Shown here: positions 8,639 to 18,400 of the stretch, in pieces
Numbering within the stretch: the stretch's first letter is position 1
Layout of the letters: the number at the start of each line of letters is the position of its first letter
DNA from: Mangrovicoccus sp049603835
GTDB lineage: Bacteria; Pseudomonadota; Alphaproteobacteria; Rhodobacterales; Rhodobacteraceae
Reading direction: 5' to 3'
NCBI GenBank assembly: GCA_049603835.1
Contig: JBMYSZ010000009.1
Span: forward strand, 1 to 64,000
DNA length: 64,000 nt
Made by a program: the position numbers and the translations under genes
Notes under the pieces: generated by a model
The model's database searches: none
Seen by the model: only the letters and a program-made list of their open reading frames with translations
Told to the model about the DNA's origin: nothing

Positions 8639-9244
8639 TTAGCCCGCCAGACGCGCCGCAACATTTTCCCAATTGACCAGCTTGTCCAGGAAGTTGGTCA
8701 GATAAACCGGGCGCTTATTGCGGAAATCGATGTAATAGGAATGTTCCCAAACATCGCAGCCCAGCAGAGCGGTTTGACCGAAGCAAAGCGGGTTCACGCC
8801 ATTTTCGGTTTTGGTCACTTTCAAGCTGCCATCAGTGTCTTTGACCAGCCAGCACCAGCCCGAGCCAAACTGACCCGCACCTGCCGCCGCGAACTGAGAC
8901 TTGAACTCATCAACCGAGCCAAATGCTTCGACAATGGCTTTTTCCAGCTCGCCCGGCATACCGCCTTCGCCCGGACCCATCATTTCCCAAAACTGGATAT
9001 GGTTCCAATGCTGCGATGCGTTGTTAAAGATGCCCGACTGAGCAACCGCGCCGGCTTCATATGTGCCTGCAACGATCTCTTCGAGAGATTTGCTTTCCCA
9101 CTCAGTGCCTGCGATCAGCTTATTGCCGTTATCTACATAGGCTTTGTGGTGAATATCGTGGTGAAACTCCAGGGTTTCCTGCGACATGCCCAGATCGGCC
9201 AGGGCATTATGGGCATAAGGAAGGTCAGGAAGTTCGAAAGCCAT
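8639..9244 (-). CDS. sodB: Superoxide dismutase, Fe-type
   Basis: A 201-residue Fe/Mn-family superoxide dismutase that dismutates superoxide in the cytoplasm. Metal ligands lie in FHHDIHHKAYVDN, NNASQHWNH and DVWEHSYYIDFRN. The Gln in NNASQHWNH is the position occupied by Gln in iron-type enzymes, so Fe is favoured, although cambialistic forms exist. No signal peptide is seen. The start ATG 9244 follows a GAGGAG-like sequence. It is monocistronic, ending in the shared terminator region with xthA. Confidence 0.94.
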   Translation of the reverse strand: MAFELPDLPYAHNALADLGMSQETLEFHHDIHHKAYVDNGNKLIAGTEWESKSLEEIVAGTYEAGAVAQSGIFNNASQHWNHIQFWEMMGPGEGGMPGELEKAIVEAFGSVDEFKSQFAAAGAGQFGSGWCWLVKDTDGSLKVTKTENGVNPLCFGQTALLGCDVWEHSYYIDFRNKRPVYLTNFLDKLVNWENVAARLAG

Positions 9245-9330
9245 TTTGGGCTCCTCGCTGTTTTCGGCACTACGCCGCTAGATGGAGTGTCTTCGGGCCC
9301 AAGGTCAAGGGCGCGCGAGAGCCAAATCTG

Positions 9331-9345
9331 GAATTAGATCAATTC
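9331..9345. promoter_or_regulatory. Inverted repeat upstream of sodB
   Basis: GAATT-AGATC-AATTC is a 5-5-5 inverted repeat 87 bases before the sodB start codon, in the only upstream region of that gene. An operator role is inferred from position only. Confidence 0.3.
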
Positions 9346-9474
9346 TTAGGCGTCGACATCTGCCAAACCGAAGCATTTCTATCAGCTTATTCAGTAAAAT
9401 AGCGGAAAGCGGGAAAAACCTTGGCCTCATAGCTAAACAGCTATTGGCCCAAATTTTAAGCGGATGACAGCAAG

Positions 9475-9564
9475 TGGCGGAGGAGGTGGGATTCGAACCC
9501 ACGGAACGCGTTAACGTTCAACGGTTTTCAAGACCGCCGCATTCGACCACTCTGCCACTCCTCC
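9475..9564 (-). tRNA. tRNA-Ser(UGA)
   Basis: On the minus strand the acceptor GGAGGAG pairs with CTCCTCC, the anticodon loop CTTGAAA gives anticodon TGA, a long variable arm follows as in class II tRNAs, and GTTCGAATC forms the T loop. The 3' CCA is encoded (9475-9477). Ninety bases including CCA. Confidence 0.96.
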
Positions 9565-9685
9565 GGCCTGACGGCTATGAACGCTCTCAACAAAAGTTGC
9601 AAGCCCATCAATTGCGCCTTTTGGGCTGGCCTTCCCGCTCCACACGGATATACCAAAAGAAATGCAACCGCAGCACGGAGCCGTC

Positions 9686-10852
9686 ATGACACGTATCGCC
9701 CTCGCCGCTTTTTGCATGGTTTGGTTAATGATTTGCGGCCATTCCTCTGCAGCTGCCTTTGAAACCCAAGCAAAATCCGCTTTTGTCTTGGATTTATCCA
9801 CGGGTACGGTGCTTTTAGAGAAAAACGCCGATACGCCAATGCCCCCGGCGTCTATGTCAAAGCTAATGACGCTCTACATGCTGTTTGAGGCGGTGCGCGA
9901 TAACCCCAATGTCAGCCTGGACACGCGCTTTGGCGTCTCGACCAAGGCGCGGGAAATGACGGGCTCGACCATGTTTCTCAATGAGCGCGACCGCCCCACT
10001 GTCGAAGAACTCATTCGCGGCATTATCGTGCAATCGGGCAATGACGCGACCGTGGCTGTGGCCGAAGGACTGGCCGGGACCGAGGACGCTTTTGCTCGAT
10101 TGATGAATGAACGTGCCCGCGATTTAGGCATGACCAATTCCACCTTCGCCAATGCTTCGGGCTGGCCTAATCCGATCCACCGCATGAGCATGCGGGATCT
10201 CGGCATCTTGTCCCAGCAATTGATCAAGGAATTCCCCGAATATTACGGCTATTTCGCTGAAACCGAGTTTGACTTCGATGGCCGCGCCCCGCGCAACCGG
10301 TTCAATCGCAACCCACTTTTGCGGCTCGATATCGGCGTGGATGGTCTAAAAACCGGCCATACTGAAGAGGCAGGCTATGGCATGGTGGGCTCCGCCGCCC
10401 AAGGCGACCGCCGGATCATTTTCGTGATCAGCGGTCTCGATAGCGCCTCGGCCCGGGCCGATGAGGGCGAGCGGATCGTCAACTGGGCCTTCCGGCAATT
10501 TCTTGAAAAACAAATCGCCACCAAAGGCCAGCGCCTTGCCGAAGCCCCGGTTTGGATGGGCGATGTGCAAAGCGTCGGGCTGGTCGCCGCCCAAGATATG
10601 ACTGTCCTGATTCCAGTCCTGTACCAAGACGATGTCACCGCCAAAGTGGAGTTTCGCGGCCCCATCGAAGCGCCGATTATCGAGGACCGTCCCATCGCTG
10701 AATTAGTGGTCACGCGCCGCGATTTGCCCGATGCCAGACTGCCGCTTTATGCGGAACGCCCGGTCAATCGCGGTGGGTTTGTGCCGCATATCCGCAGCGC
10801 CAGCTTAGTTCTTGCCCGAAAATTCATCAGCCAAATCCAAGACTTCTTTTGA
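9686..10852 (+). CDS. D-alanyl-D-alanine carboxypeptidase (penicillin-binding protein, S11 family)
   Basis: A periplasmic DacA/DacC-type enzyme that trims the terminal D-Ala of peptidoglycan stem peptides. There is a Sec signal peptide (hydrophobic core about residues 4-17, cleavage near AAA-FETQ). Catalytic motifs are S56-M-S-K59, S117-G-N119 and K222-T-G224. A C-terminal beta-rich domain and a short amphipathic tail (SLVLARKFISQIQDFF), likely membrane-associated, complete 388 residues. The start at 9686 has GGAG six bases upstream. It heads an operon: its TGA overlaps the TTG start of tmk. Confidence 0.93.
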   Translation: MTRIALAAFCMVWLMICGHSSAAAFETQAKSAFVLDLSTGTVLLEKNADTPMPPASMSKLMTLYMLFEAVRDNPNVSLDTRFGVSTKAREMTGSTMFLNERDRPTVEELIRGIIVQSGNDATVAVAEGLAGTEDAFARLMNERARDLGMTNSTFANASGWPNPIHRMSMRDLGILSQQLIKEFPEYYGYFAETEFDFDGRAPRNRFNRNPLLRLDIGVDGLKTGHTEEAGYGMVGSAAQGDRRIIFVISGLDSASARADEGERIVNWAFRQFLEKQIATKGQRLAEAPVWMGDVQSVGLVAAQDMTVLIPVLYQDDVTAKVEFRGPIEAPIIEDRPIAELVVTRRDLPDARLPLYAERPVNRGGFVPHIRSASLVLARKFISQIQDFF

Positions 10853-11496
10853 CCGATCTCGTCTATCCCCAGCTGTCTGGGCGTTTCATCAGTTTCGAAG
10901 GTATCGATGGTTCGGGCAAAAGCACCCAAGCCAAACGGCTGGCCGCGACCCTGGCAGCTGCGGGCCAAGACGTGGTTCACACCCGCGAGCCCGGTGGCAC
11001 CAGCGGCGCCGAGGAAATCCGCGCTCTTGTGCTGTCCGGCGATACGGGGCGCTGGTCACCTGAGACGGAGCTTTTGCTGTTCACGGCCGCGCGACGCGAT
11101 CATCTGGAAAAGCTGATCCGCCCTAGTCTGTCGCGCGGTGCCACGGTGATCACTGACAGGTTCGCCGATAGCACCCGCGTCTATCAGGGCGCGACCCGAG
11201 GCGATTTGCGCGCCAAAGTGGATGCGCTGCACCGGGAAATGATCGGGATCGAGCCTGATCTGACTTTTATCATCGATATGGAGCCTCGCGCCGCTTTGGC
11301 CCGCACGATGGGCCGCGCCGGAGCCGAGGAAGAAACCAGATTCGAAGCTTTCGGCCTCGAATTTCAGGAAATGCTGCGCGCCGGATTCTTGGACCTGGCC
11401 GAAGCTGCGCCGAATAGGGTCCGTGTCGTTTCTGGCGATGGCAGCGAAGAGGATGTCGCCGCCCGCGTTTTAGCTGTCCTGGATCAAGTCAAATGA
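10849..11496 (+). CDS. tmk: Thymidylate kinase
   Basis: Phosphorylates dTMP to dTDP. The P-loop is FEGIDGSGKSTQAKR, the DRx motif is in VITDRFADSTRVYQGATR, and the lid region is rich in Arg/Gly/Glu. Length is 215 residues. The start is a TTG at 10849 that overlaps the previous stop as TTGA, a translational-coupling arrangement; no ATG is available before the conserved P-loop. The stop overlaps holB as ATGA. Tmk followed by holB is a common bacterial pairing. Confidence 0.94.
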   Translation: MTDLVYPQLSGRFISFEGIDGSGKSTQAKRLAATLAAAGQDVVHTREPGGTSGAEEIRALVLSGDTGRWSPETELLLFTAARRDHLEKLIRPSLSRGATVITDRFADSTRVYQGATRGDLRAKVDALHREMIGIEPDLTFIIDMEPRAALARTMGRAGAEEETRFEAFGLEFQEMLRAGFLDLAEAAPNRVRVVSGDGSEEDVAARVLAVLDQVK

Positions 11497-12641
11497 GCGA
11501 GGCCGATCCTCTTCCAGAGGCGGATTGCCGGGCCGAGGCGCTTCACCCGCGCTTTGCGCCTCATGTGATCGGCCATGACGACATCCGTGCCCAGATCTTC
11601 GCCGCTATTGAAAGCCAGGAAATGCATCACGCCTGGCTTCTCACCGGACCCGAAGGCATTGGCAAAGCCACCCTGGCCTGGGCCATGGCGCGCTGTCTGC
11701 TGGCTGCGCCGGTGCCGGGGGCTGAAGAGGGCCTGTTCGGGCCAGAGCCCCTGCCCTTTGATCCCAGTCTTTGCCTGTCGCCGGACCATCCGATCAGCCA
11801 TAGGGTCAAGGCCTTATCCGAGCCGCGCCTTTCCTTGGTGCGGCGCCGTTATGACAGCAAAGCTGGCCGATTTCAGCAGAATATCTCGGTCGAGGATATC
11901 CGCCAACTCAAGCGCGGCTTTACCATGGCCAGTACCGAACCCGGCTATCGCGTGGCGATCATCGATAGCGCTGATGACATGAATATTCCTGCGGCCAATG
12001 CCTTGCTAAAGCTGCTCGAAGAGCCGCCGCTAAACACGATATTGCTGCTCATTTCCCATAGGCCCAGCCGTTTGCTGCCGACTATTCGCTCCCGGTGCCG
12101 GATGATGCGGCTGGCGGCTTTGGATGCGGGGCAAATATCGCAGATCTTAGCTGCCCAAGATCTAGACGATGACAGCGACGAATACTCGGCCCAGCTGGCG
12201 CGGCTGTCTGAGGGCAGTGCTGGACGCGCGCTGACACTTTTGGCGCAGGATGGGATGGCGTTGCAGGCGCGGCTTCTCGCGCTTTTGGGGTCTTTGCCCA
12301 ATTATGACCGCTCCGCCGCTTGGGCCTTGGCCGATCACATTAGCGCGCGCGATGGCGAAGAGAAACGGCACTTGATGCTGGATCTTTTGGAGCAGATTTT
12401 GGGCGATCTTGCGCGGTTTGGCGTGACCCAAGCCCTTCCCTATGGGGCAAGCCCCGAAGAAGGCGCGCTTTTCGCCCGACTTTCGCCTAATCCTATGGCA
12501 GGTCGCGCTTGGGCGCAGGCACAACAGGAAATCCCAGCCCGCGCGCGGATTGGCCTAGCGGTCAATCTTGACCCCGGCAGCCTAACCTTAGATATGGTGA
12601 GATCACTAGAGCGGACAGCCCAAACCTGTTTGCCGATCTGA
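11493..12641 (+). CDS. holB: DNA polymerase III subunit delta'
   Basis: The clamp-loader delta' subunit of the replicative polymerase. It contains the degenerate AAA+ P-loop GPEGIGKATLAWAMA, the SRC-type sensor region (HRPSRLLPTIRSRCRMMRL) and the LLKLLEEPPLNTILLLIS stretch typical of clamp loaders. Length 382 is in the alphaproteobacterial range. The cysteine-rich zinc module of some DnaX/HolB proteins is not evident. It sits between tmk and tatD. Confidence 0.94.
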   Translation: MSEADPLPEADCRAEALHPRFAPHVIGHDDIRAQIFAAIESQEMHHAWLLTGPEGIGKATLAWAMARCLLAAPVPGAEEGLFGPEPLPFDPSLCLSPDHPISHRVKALSEPRLSLVRRRYDSKAGRFQQNISVEDIRQLKRGFTMASTEPGYRVAIIDSADDMNIPAANALLKLLEEPPLNTILLLISHRPSRLLPTIRSRCRMMRLAALDAGQISQILAAQDLDDDSDEYSAQLARLSEGSAGRALTLLAQDGMALQARLLALLGSLPNYDRSAAWALADHISARDGEEKRHLMLDLLEQILGDLARFGVTQALPYGASPEEGALFARLSPNPMAGRAWAQAQQEIPARARIGLAVNLDPGSLTLDMVRSLERTAQTCLPI

Positions 12642-12652
12642 GTTTTTCCGGG

Positions 12653-13474
12653 ATGCGTCCTTTGTCCAACGAACTTCCGCAGCTGGTCGACAGCCATTGC
12701 CATCTGGATTTCCCCGATTTTGCCGAGGAACTGCCGCAAGTGATTGATCGCGCCCGCGCGGCTGGTGTCACGCGGATGGTCACGATCAACACCCGCCCCC
12801 GGCAAGAACCGCAAGTGCGCGCCATTGCCGAACGCTTTGACGGGGTGTTTTACGCCACCGGGGTGCATCCAATGCAGGTGGTCGAAGAGCCAAAGATCAC
12901 AGTCGAAGAGCTGGTCAGCCTGGCCGCGCATCCCAAATGTGTCGGCATCGGTGAAACCGGGCTGGACTATCATTATACCGCCGAGAGTGCCGAGGCGCAG
13001 AAAGACAGCCTGGCCATCCATATTGAAGCCTGCCGTCAAACCGCCCTGCCGCTGATCATTCATTCGCGCAATGCCGATGCGGATATGGCGGATATCCTCA
13101 GCTCGGAACATCGCAATGGCGCCTTTAGCTGCGTGATGCATTGTTTTTCCAGCAGTGCGGAGCTGGGCAAAGCGGCTTTGGATCTGGGTTTTTACCTGTC
13201 CATGTCGGGCATCGCTGCCTTTCCCCGAAGCCAAGAGCTGCGCGATATTTTCGCCACTGTGCCGCTGGATCGGGTCTTGGTGGAAACTGACGCGCCTTAT
13301 CTAGCGCCGCCCCCGCATCGCGGCAAACGCAATGAACCCGCCTATGTGGCGAAAACCGCAGCAATCGGCGCCGAGGTCTTTGGCCTTTCCCTGGCAGAGT
13401 TTGCCGCCGCAACTAGCGCGAATTTCGACCGGCTCTTTACCAAAGCGGCCAGCTATTCCGAGGCGGCGGCATAA
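12653..13474 (+). CDS. tatD: TatD family metal-dependent hydrolase (DNase)
   Basis: A 273-residue TIM-barrel amidohydrolase-type nuclease. Metal ligands are seen in VDSHCHLDF, the Glu in GIGETGLDYHY, IHSRNA, MHCFSS and the terminal ETDAPYLAPPPHRGKRNEP. TatD proteins act as 3'-5' exonucleases and in DNA fragmentation or repair. It follows holB by 11 bases and overlaps the next gene by one base (TAATG), so it is co-translated with both. Confidence 0.94.
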   Translation: MRPLSNELPQLVDSHCHLDFPDFAEELPQVIDRARAAGVTRMVTINTRPRQEPQVRAIAERFDGVFYATGVHPMQVVEEPKITVEELVSLAAHPKCVGIGETGLDYHYTAESAEAQKDSLAIHIEACRQTALPLIIHSRNADADMADILSSEHRNGAFSCVMHCFSSSAELGKAALDLGFYLSMSGIAAFPRSQELRDIFATVPLDRVLVETDAPYLAPPPHRGKRNEPAYVAKTAAIGAEVFGLSLAEFAAATSANFDRLFTKAASYSEAAA

Positions 13475-14271
13475 TGGCAGAGCTGCGCTTTACCATCCTT
13501 GGCTGCGGTACATCCGGCGGGGTGCCGCGCTTGGGTGGCCATTGGGGGGCTTGCGATCCTGATAACCCGCTTAATATCCGGCGCCGCTGTTCCTTGCTGA
13601 TCCAGCGGGTCACTGATAGCGGCAGCACCCAAATTCTGATCGATAGTACACCGGATCTACGTGCCCAGCTTTTGGATGCGGGGATCGGCCAGTTGGATGC
13701 GGTGGTCTATACCCATGCCCATGCGGATCATTGCCATGGCTTGGACGATCTGCGCCAAATCGTGTTCAACACTAAAAAGCGGCTACAAGTTTGGGCGGAT
13801 AGCTTTACCCAAGAAGATCTGTTGGTGCGCTTTGCCTATGCCTTCAACCAACCCGAAGGCTCGCCCTATCCGCCGATCCTTGAGATGAACACAATCGATG
13901 GGCCGATCACTATCAGCGGCGCGGGCGGAGATGTTACGCTAACTCCGTTTGAGGTCAATCACGGCACGATCCATTCCTTGGGCTTTCGCATTGGCGATTT
14001 GGCCTATTTGCCGGATGTGGCGGAAATACCGGACGCTGCTTGGCCGGTTCTTGAAAAGCTGGATTATTGGGTCTTGGATGCGCTGCGCTATACGCCCCAT
14101 CCCAGCCATGCGCATCTGGAAAAATCCCTGTCCTGGATCGAGCGCGCCGCTCCGAAACAGGCGGTGCTGACCAATATGCATATCGATCTGGATTATGCGA
14201 TTTTGGCGGCCGAAACGCCGGATCATGTGACCCCAGCCCATGATGGCATGACCATTAGCTTGGCGGATTAA
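13474..14271 (+). CDS. MBL-fold metal-dependent hydrolase (PhnP-like)
   Basis: A 265-residue metallo-beta-lactamase-fold protein with the dinuclear-metal motif THAHADHCHGLDDLRQ and a further His in VNHGTIHSLGF. The N-terminus LRFTILGCGTSGGVPRLGG and overall shape match the PhnP / cyclic phosphodiesterase branch. No phn genes are nearby, so a C-P lyase role is not supported; conservation next to tatD suggests a phosphodiesterase or nucleic-acid-linked role, but this is inference. Confidence 0.88.
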   Translation: MAELRFTILGCGTSGGVPRLGGHWGACDPDNPLNIRRRCSLLIQRVTDSGSTQILIDSTPDLRAQLLDAGIGQLDAVVYTHAHADHCHGLDDLRQIVFNTKKRLQVWADSFTQEDLLVRFAYAFNQPEGSPYPPILEMNTIDGPITISGAGGDVTLTPFEVNHGTIHSLGFRIGDLAYLPDVAEIPDAAWPVLEKLDYWVLDALRYTPHPSHAHLEKSLSWIERAAPKQAVLTNMHIDLDYAILAAETPDHVTPAHDGMTISLAD

Positions 14272-14274
14272 GCC

Positions 14275-15204
14275 ATGCAGGATTTGATCACCGTCGTTTT
14301 GCCGGTGTTTTTCGTCATCGGCTTTGGCTATCTCGCAGCGCGCCGAGGTCTCTTTAACGATAGCGCGATAGATGGGCTCATGACCTTTGCCCAGAAATTC
14401 GCGGTTCCCTTTCTGCTGTTCCGCGCCATTTCCACATTGGATCTTAGTCAAAGCTTCAATCTAGCTTTACTGACAAGCTTTTACACCGGCGCCTTTACCG
14501 GATTTACCCTAGGGATCCTGGGCGGCCGGTTTCTGTTCAAACGAAGCTGGGAAGACAGTATTGCCATCGGCTTTTGCGGTCTGTTTTCCAATTCCCTGCT
14601 TTTGGGCCTGCCGATTTCCGAACGCGCTTATGGCGTGGAATCCCTGGCCGGGAATTTCGCGATTATCGCGGTGCATTCGCCAATTTGCTATGGGCTGGGC
14701 ATCACCGCGATGGAGATCGCCCGCAATCGCGGCAAAACTGGCTTTACCATGGTCAAGGCGATCCTCAAGGCCATGTTCTCTAACGCGCTGATTTTGGGAA
14801 TCGCTTTGGGATTTGTTGTCAATCTCAGCGGGATAACTCTGCCAGTGTCTTTGCGCGATGCGATTGATCTGATGGTGCGCGCGGCTTTGCCGGCGGCTCT
14901 TTTCGGGCTTGGCGGGGTTTTGAACCGCTATCGCCCCGAAGGCGATATTGTGACCTCGCTTTATATCGTCACCGCCTCTTTGGTGGTGCATCCGCTGATT
15001 GCCTATAGTCTGGGGGTCAGTTTCGGCCTGAGCGATCCGCTTTTGCGCAGTGCGGTGGTCACAGCCGCCATGGCACCAGGGGTGAATGCTTATGTCTTTG
15101 CGGATATGTATGGCGCGGCAAAGCGGGTTGCGGCGACCTCGGTTTTGCTGGGCACGGCATTGTCGATCCTGACGGTTTGGGTCTGGCTGCATATCCTACC
15201 ATGA
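14275..15204 (+). CDS. AEC family transporter (auxin efflux carrier-like)
   Basis: A 309-residue inner-membrane transporter with about ten hydrophobic segments in two halves. The N-terminus LITVVLPVFFVIGFGYLAAR is typical of AEC permeases. Substrates of bacterial members are small organic acids, and none can be assigned here. It starts three bases after the hydrolase stop and ends the operon. Confidence 0.88.
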   Translation: MQDLITVVLPVFFVIGFGYLAARRGLFNDSAIDGLMTFAQKFAVPFLLFRAISTLDLSQSFNLALLTSFYTGAFTGFTLGILGGRFLFKRSWEDSIAIGFCGLFSNSLLLGLPISERAYGVESLAGNFAIIAVHSPICYGLGITAMEIARNRGKTGFTMVKAILKAMFSNALILGIALGFVVNLSGITLPVSLRDAIDLMVRAALPAALFGLGGVLNRYRPEGDIVTSLYIVTASLVVHPLIAYSLGVSFGLSDPLLRSAVVTAAMAPGVNAYVFADMYGAAKRVAATSVLLGTALSILTVWVWLHILP

Positions 15205-15323
15205 GCGCCCATCCTTAAACGCAGCAGTTAAAAAATTCTGTCGCGTAAATTTTCAACAATTTGCGCAAAAACAGCGATTTCCAGCGAAGGAAGCGAAAGC
15301 TTCATATTGGCGATATCGAAGCG

Positions 15324-15338
15324 TTACCTGATCGTTAC
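15324..15338 (+). promoter_or_regulatory. Degenerate CtrA-like direct repeat
   Basis: TTAC-CTGATCG-TTAC has the same N7 spacing as a CtrA site, within the direct repeat CGTTAC (15322-15327 and 15333-15338, period 11 bp). It lies 29 bp upstream of the perfect site. Confidence 0.4.
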
Positions 15339-15366
15339 AATCGCCTGCGATTTCCGCGGAGAATGG

Positions 15367-15382
15367 TTAATGGCCGGTTAAC
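15367..15382 (+). promoter_or_regulatory. Perfect CtrA-consensus site upstream of the giant exoenzyme gene
   Basis: TTAA-TGGCCGG-TTAAC fits the alphaproteobacterial CtrA consensus TTAA-N7-TTAAC at every defined position. It lies 52 bp upstream of the start codon at 15435 in the only intergenic region serving this gene. CtrA binding is inferred from the consensus. Confidence 0.65.
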
Positions 15383-15434
15383 GCCGGTGGTCCGTCTGCG
15401 CGTGAAAAGCAGTCGGGCAACAAAGGGGTATACT

Positions 15435-18400
15435 ATGTCCGATCTCGTGATTTACGCCGTTATGGATGGTCCGCTGCCAGGTGGTTTACCGAAAGCCGTG
15501 GCTCTGATGGCAGTGAATGACATTGCTGATTTGTCCATCTATGGGCTGGGCTCGGCAAATAACGGCGGCGGCACTGATGGCGAGGAAGTTTCGCTTCCGG
15601 CGCAAGCTTTGGCCGCGGGCGAGATCTTTACGATCACCACTGATGCAACCGCATTCCTGACTTATATCGGCACGGATGCGGATCTGGTCAGCGGCATCGT
15701 GGCAATCAATGGCGATGATGCGATCGAGCTGTTCGAAAATGGCGTAGTTGTTGATACATTTGGCGAAATCGATGTGGATGGGTCCGGCCAAGCCTGGGAA
15801 TATCTGGATGGTTATGCGATCCGCAGCAGCGGCTTTGCCGCAGATGGCGCATTCTATACCCAACAATGGAGCTTCTCTGGCCCCAATACGCTGGACAATA
15901 CCACAACCGCCCCGACGCAATTGGCCAATGCCTTTTCGGGTGTGTTGACCCCAGTGATCAATGAAGTCGTTGTCAGCCATACCGGCACGGATGACGCAGA
16001 GTTCGTGGAGATCTTCGGCCTGCCGGGGCAAAGCCTGGACGGGCTATCGGTCATCGCTGTGCGCGCGGACACGAATGAAGGCGACATCTATTTCCGCTAC
16101 GATTTCACCTCTGGCGATGTGATCGGCGCGGATGGTCTGTTTTTGCTGGGCAATCCCACGGGCCTCAGCAGCGATTATGGTGTGACCCCGGATGCGGATA
16201 TTGCCAGCAATAGCTTTGTCAATGATGACCTGGTGATTGCTTTGGTTGAGACCGGCTCCTTGTCCGGCGATACCGTCACAGGCTCCGAAACCGTGCTGGA
16301 TCAAGTTGCTTTGGTCGAAGACGATGATGACGGCGATGCTGGCAAAAACTTCGACTTCTTCGGTGAAACCGCACCGCAGATTGGCCCGGATGGGTCTTAT
16401 CTTCCGGCTGGTGCTGCGCGGGTCATGGATGGTGTTGACACTGACAGCGCCTCTGACTGGCAAATCGGTGATTTCAACAATGAAAACAACACACCTGGCG
16501 AGATGAATGTCCCGCTAGAAGATGGTGGCGAAGGCGGCTCTAGCGCGACTGTCGCAACCATCATGGAAATCCAAGGCGCGGGCCATGTGTCATCCTTTGT
16601 TTTGGATGACGGCCAGACCACTGATGAATTCTTCGATGCGGCTGAGGCAGCCAATGTTTACAATGTCTATGGCGACGAAGTTCAGACCTCGGGCATTGTG
16701 ACAGCGGTTGATAGCAATGGCTTCTATCTGCAAGACCCCAATGGCGATGGCGATACCGCAACTTCGGATGCGATCTTTGTTTATACCGGCTCGACCCCCA
16801 GCGTGGTGGCTGGTGATGAAGTCAATGTCACCGCGACTGTGGCAGAATATTTCCCTGGCTCCTCCGATGACCGGAACCTGCCACTCACGGAACTGACCTC
16901 GCCGACTGTCGAGATTGTGTCCTCGGGCAATGCGCTGCCAAGCGCGACGATCCTTGGCACATCTGGCCGGGTCCTGCCGAACACAACCATCGCCGAAGAT
17001 GATTTTGGCACTTATGATAGCGATCTGAACGGCATCGATTTCTGGGAAAGCCTGGAAGGCATGCGCGTCACGGTGCAAGACGCCATAGCGACCTCTGCCA
17101 CCAACCAATATGGCGAGATCTTCACCGTGTCGAACCGGGGTGACGAGTCCAATTCGGTGACCGGCGATGATGTGCTGTTGCTGACCGAAGAAGATTTCAA
17201 CCCGGAAAAAATCCAGATCGACGAAGATGAGGGCATCCTGGATTTCGATCTGCCCGAGGTTAATGCAGGCGCACTACTCGGCGATGTGACCGGCGTTGTG
17301 GGCTATAGCTATGGCAATTTCGAGGTTTACCCGACCGAGGATTTCTCGGGCCAGGTGATCGATAGCAGCCTTGTCGAAGACACCACATCTCTGGGCAATG
17401 CCCCAGATCGTCTGACTGTGGCGTCTTATAATGTGCTCAATCTTGACCCGAATGACGATGACAGCGGCGATGGCATTGTGGGCTCGGGCGATGATGACGC
17501 GGATGTTGCCGATGGCCGCTTTGCCCTGATCGCAAGCCAGATCGTGAACAATCTGAACACACCGGACATTATCGGCCTGCAGGAAATTCAGGATAATAAC
17601 GGTGCCTCTAATGATGTGGGCACCGGCTCTGGCGTGGTTTCGGCTTCTGAAACGCTACAGCTTTTGATTGATGAAATCATCGCGGCAGGTGGGCCGACTT
17701 ATGAATTCATCGATAATACTTACATCACCGAAGACGCCTCGGGCGGCTTCCCTGGTGGCAATATTCGCACCGCTTTCCTCTATAATCCCGAGCGTGTGGA
17801 TTTCGTCGAAGGCACGGATCGCCCCGTGGGCAGCCAAGATAGCGGCGAAGCCTTTGACGGCGCCCGCCTGCCCCTGGCTGCGGATTTCGAATTCCAAGGC
17901 GAAACTGTCACCGTGATTTCGGCGCATCTGTCCTCTAAAGGCGGCTCCGCTCCGATCCTGGGCACTGACCAGCCTTTCGATGAGGGGCAGGAAGATACCT
18001 CGATCAATGGCTCGCTTGATGAGCGTCAGGTTCAGGCCCAAGCGATCAATGATTTCGTTGATGCGATCATTGCTGATGATCCAGACGCAAATGTGGTCGT
18101 TGTCGGCGATATGAACGAGTTCCAATTCGTCAGCCCGCTAGAGATCCTGACCGGCAATAGCCACCTGCTCGAAGACGGCAGCCTATCCGACACGGATGAT
18201 GTGGTTGTGCTGCACAACCTCACAGACACGCTCGATCCCGAAGAGCAATACACCTATAACTTCCAAGGCAATGCTCAGGTTCTGGACCATATCCTTGCCT
18301 CCGATGATCTGGCGGCAGGCGCGGAATATGAAGTTGTGCATGTAAACAGCTCATTCGCGGCGACGGATGAACGCGCCTCGGATCATGACCCAGTTCTGGC

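Noticed and set aside
9474..9689. Plus-strand reading frame starting MAEEVGFEPT
   Set aside because: It is the complement of tRNA-Ser; the GFEPT pattern is a well-known artefact of translating tRNA genes.
15322..15338. Pho box for the nucleotidase gene
   Set aside because: The 7-4-7 spacing fits, but CGTTAC repeats match the CTGTCAT consensus poorly; the CtrA pattern is the better explanation. PhoB control is still possible.
15261..15434. 58-residue N-terminal extension of the giant exoenzyme
   Set aside because: It is basic and unlike the acidic protein, has no ribosome-binding site, and would run through the CtrA-type sites; AAGGGG precedes ATG 15435.
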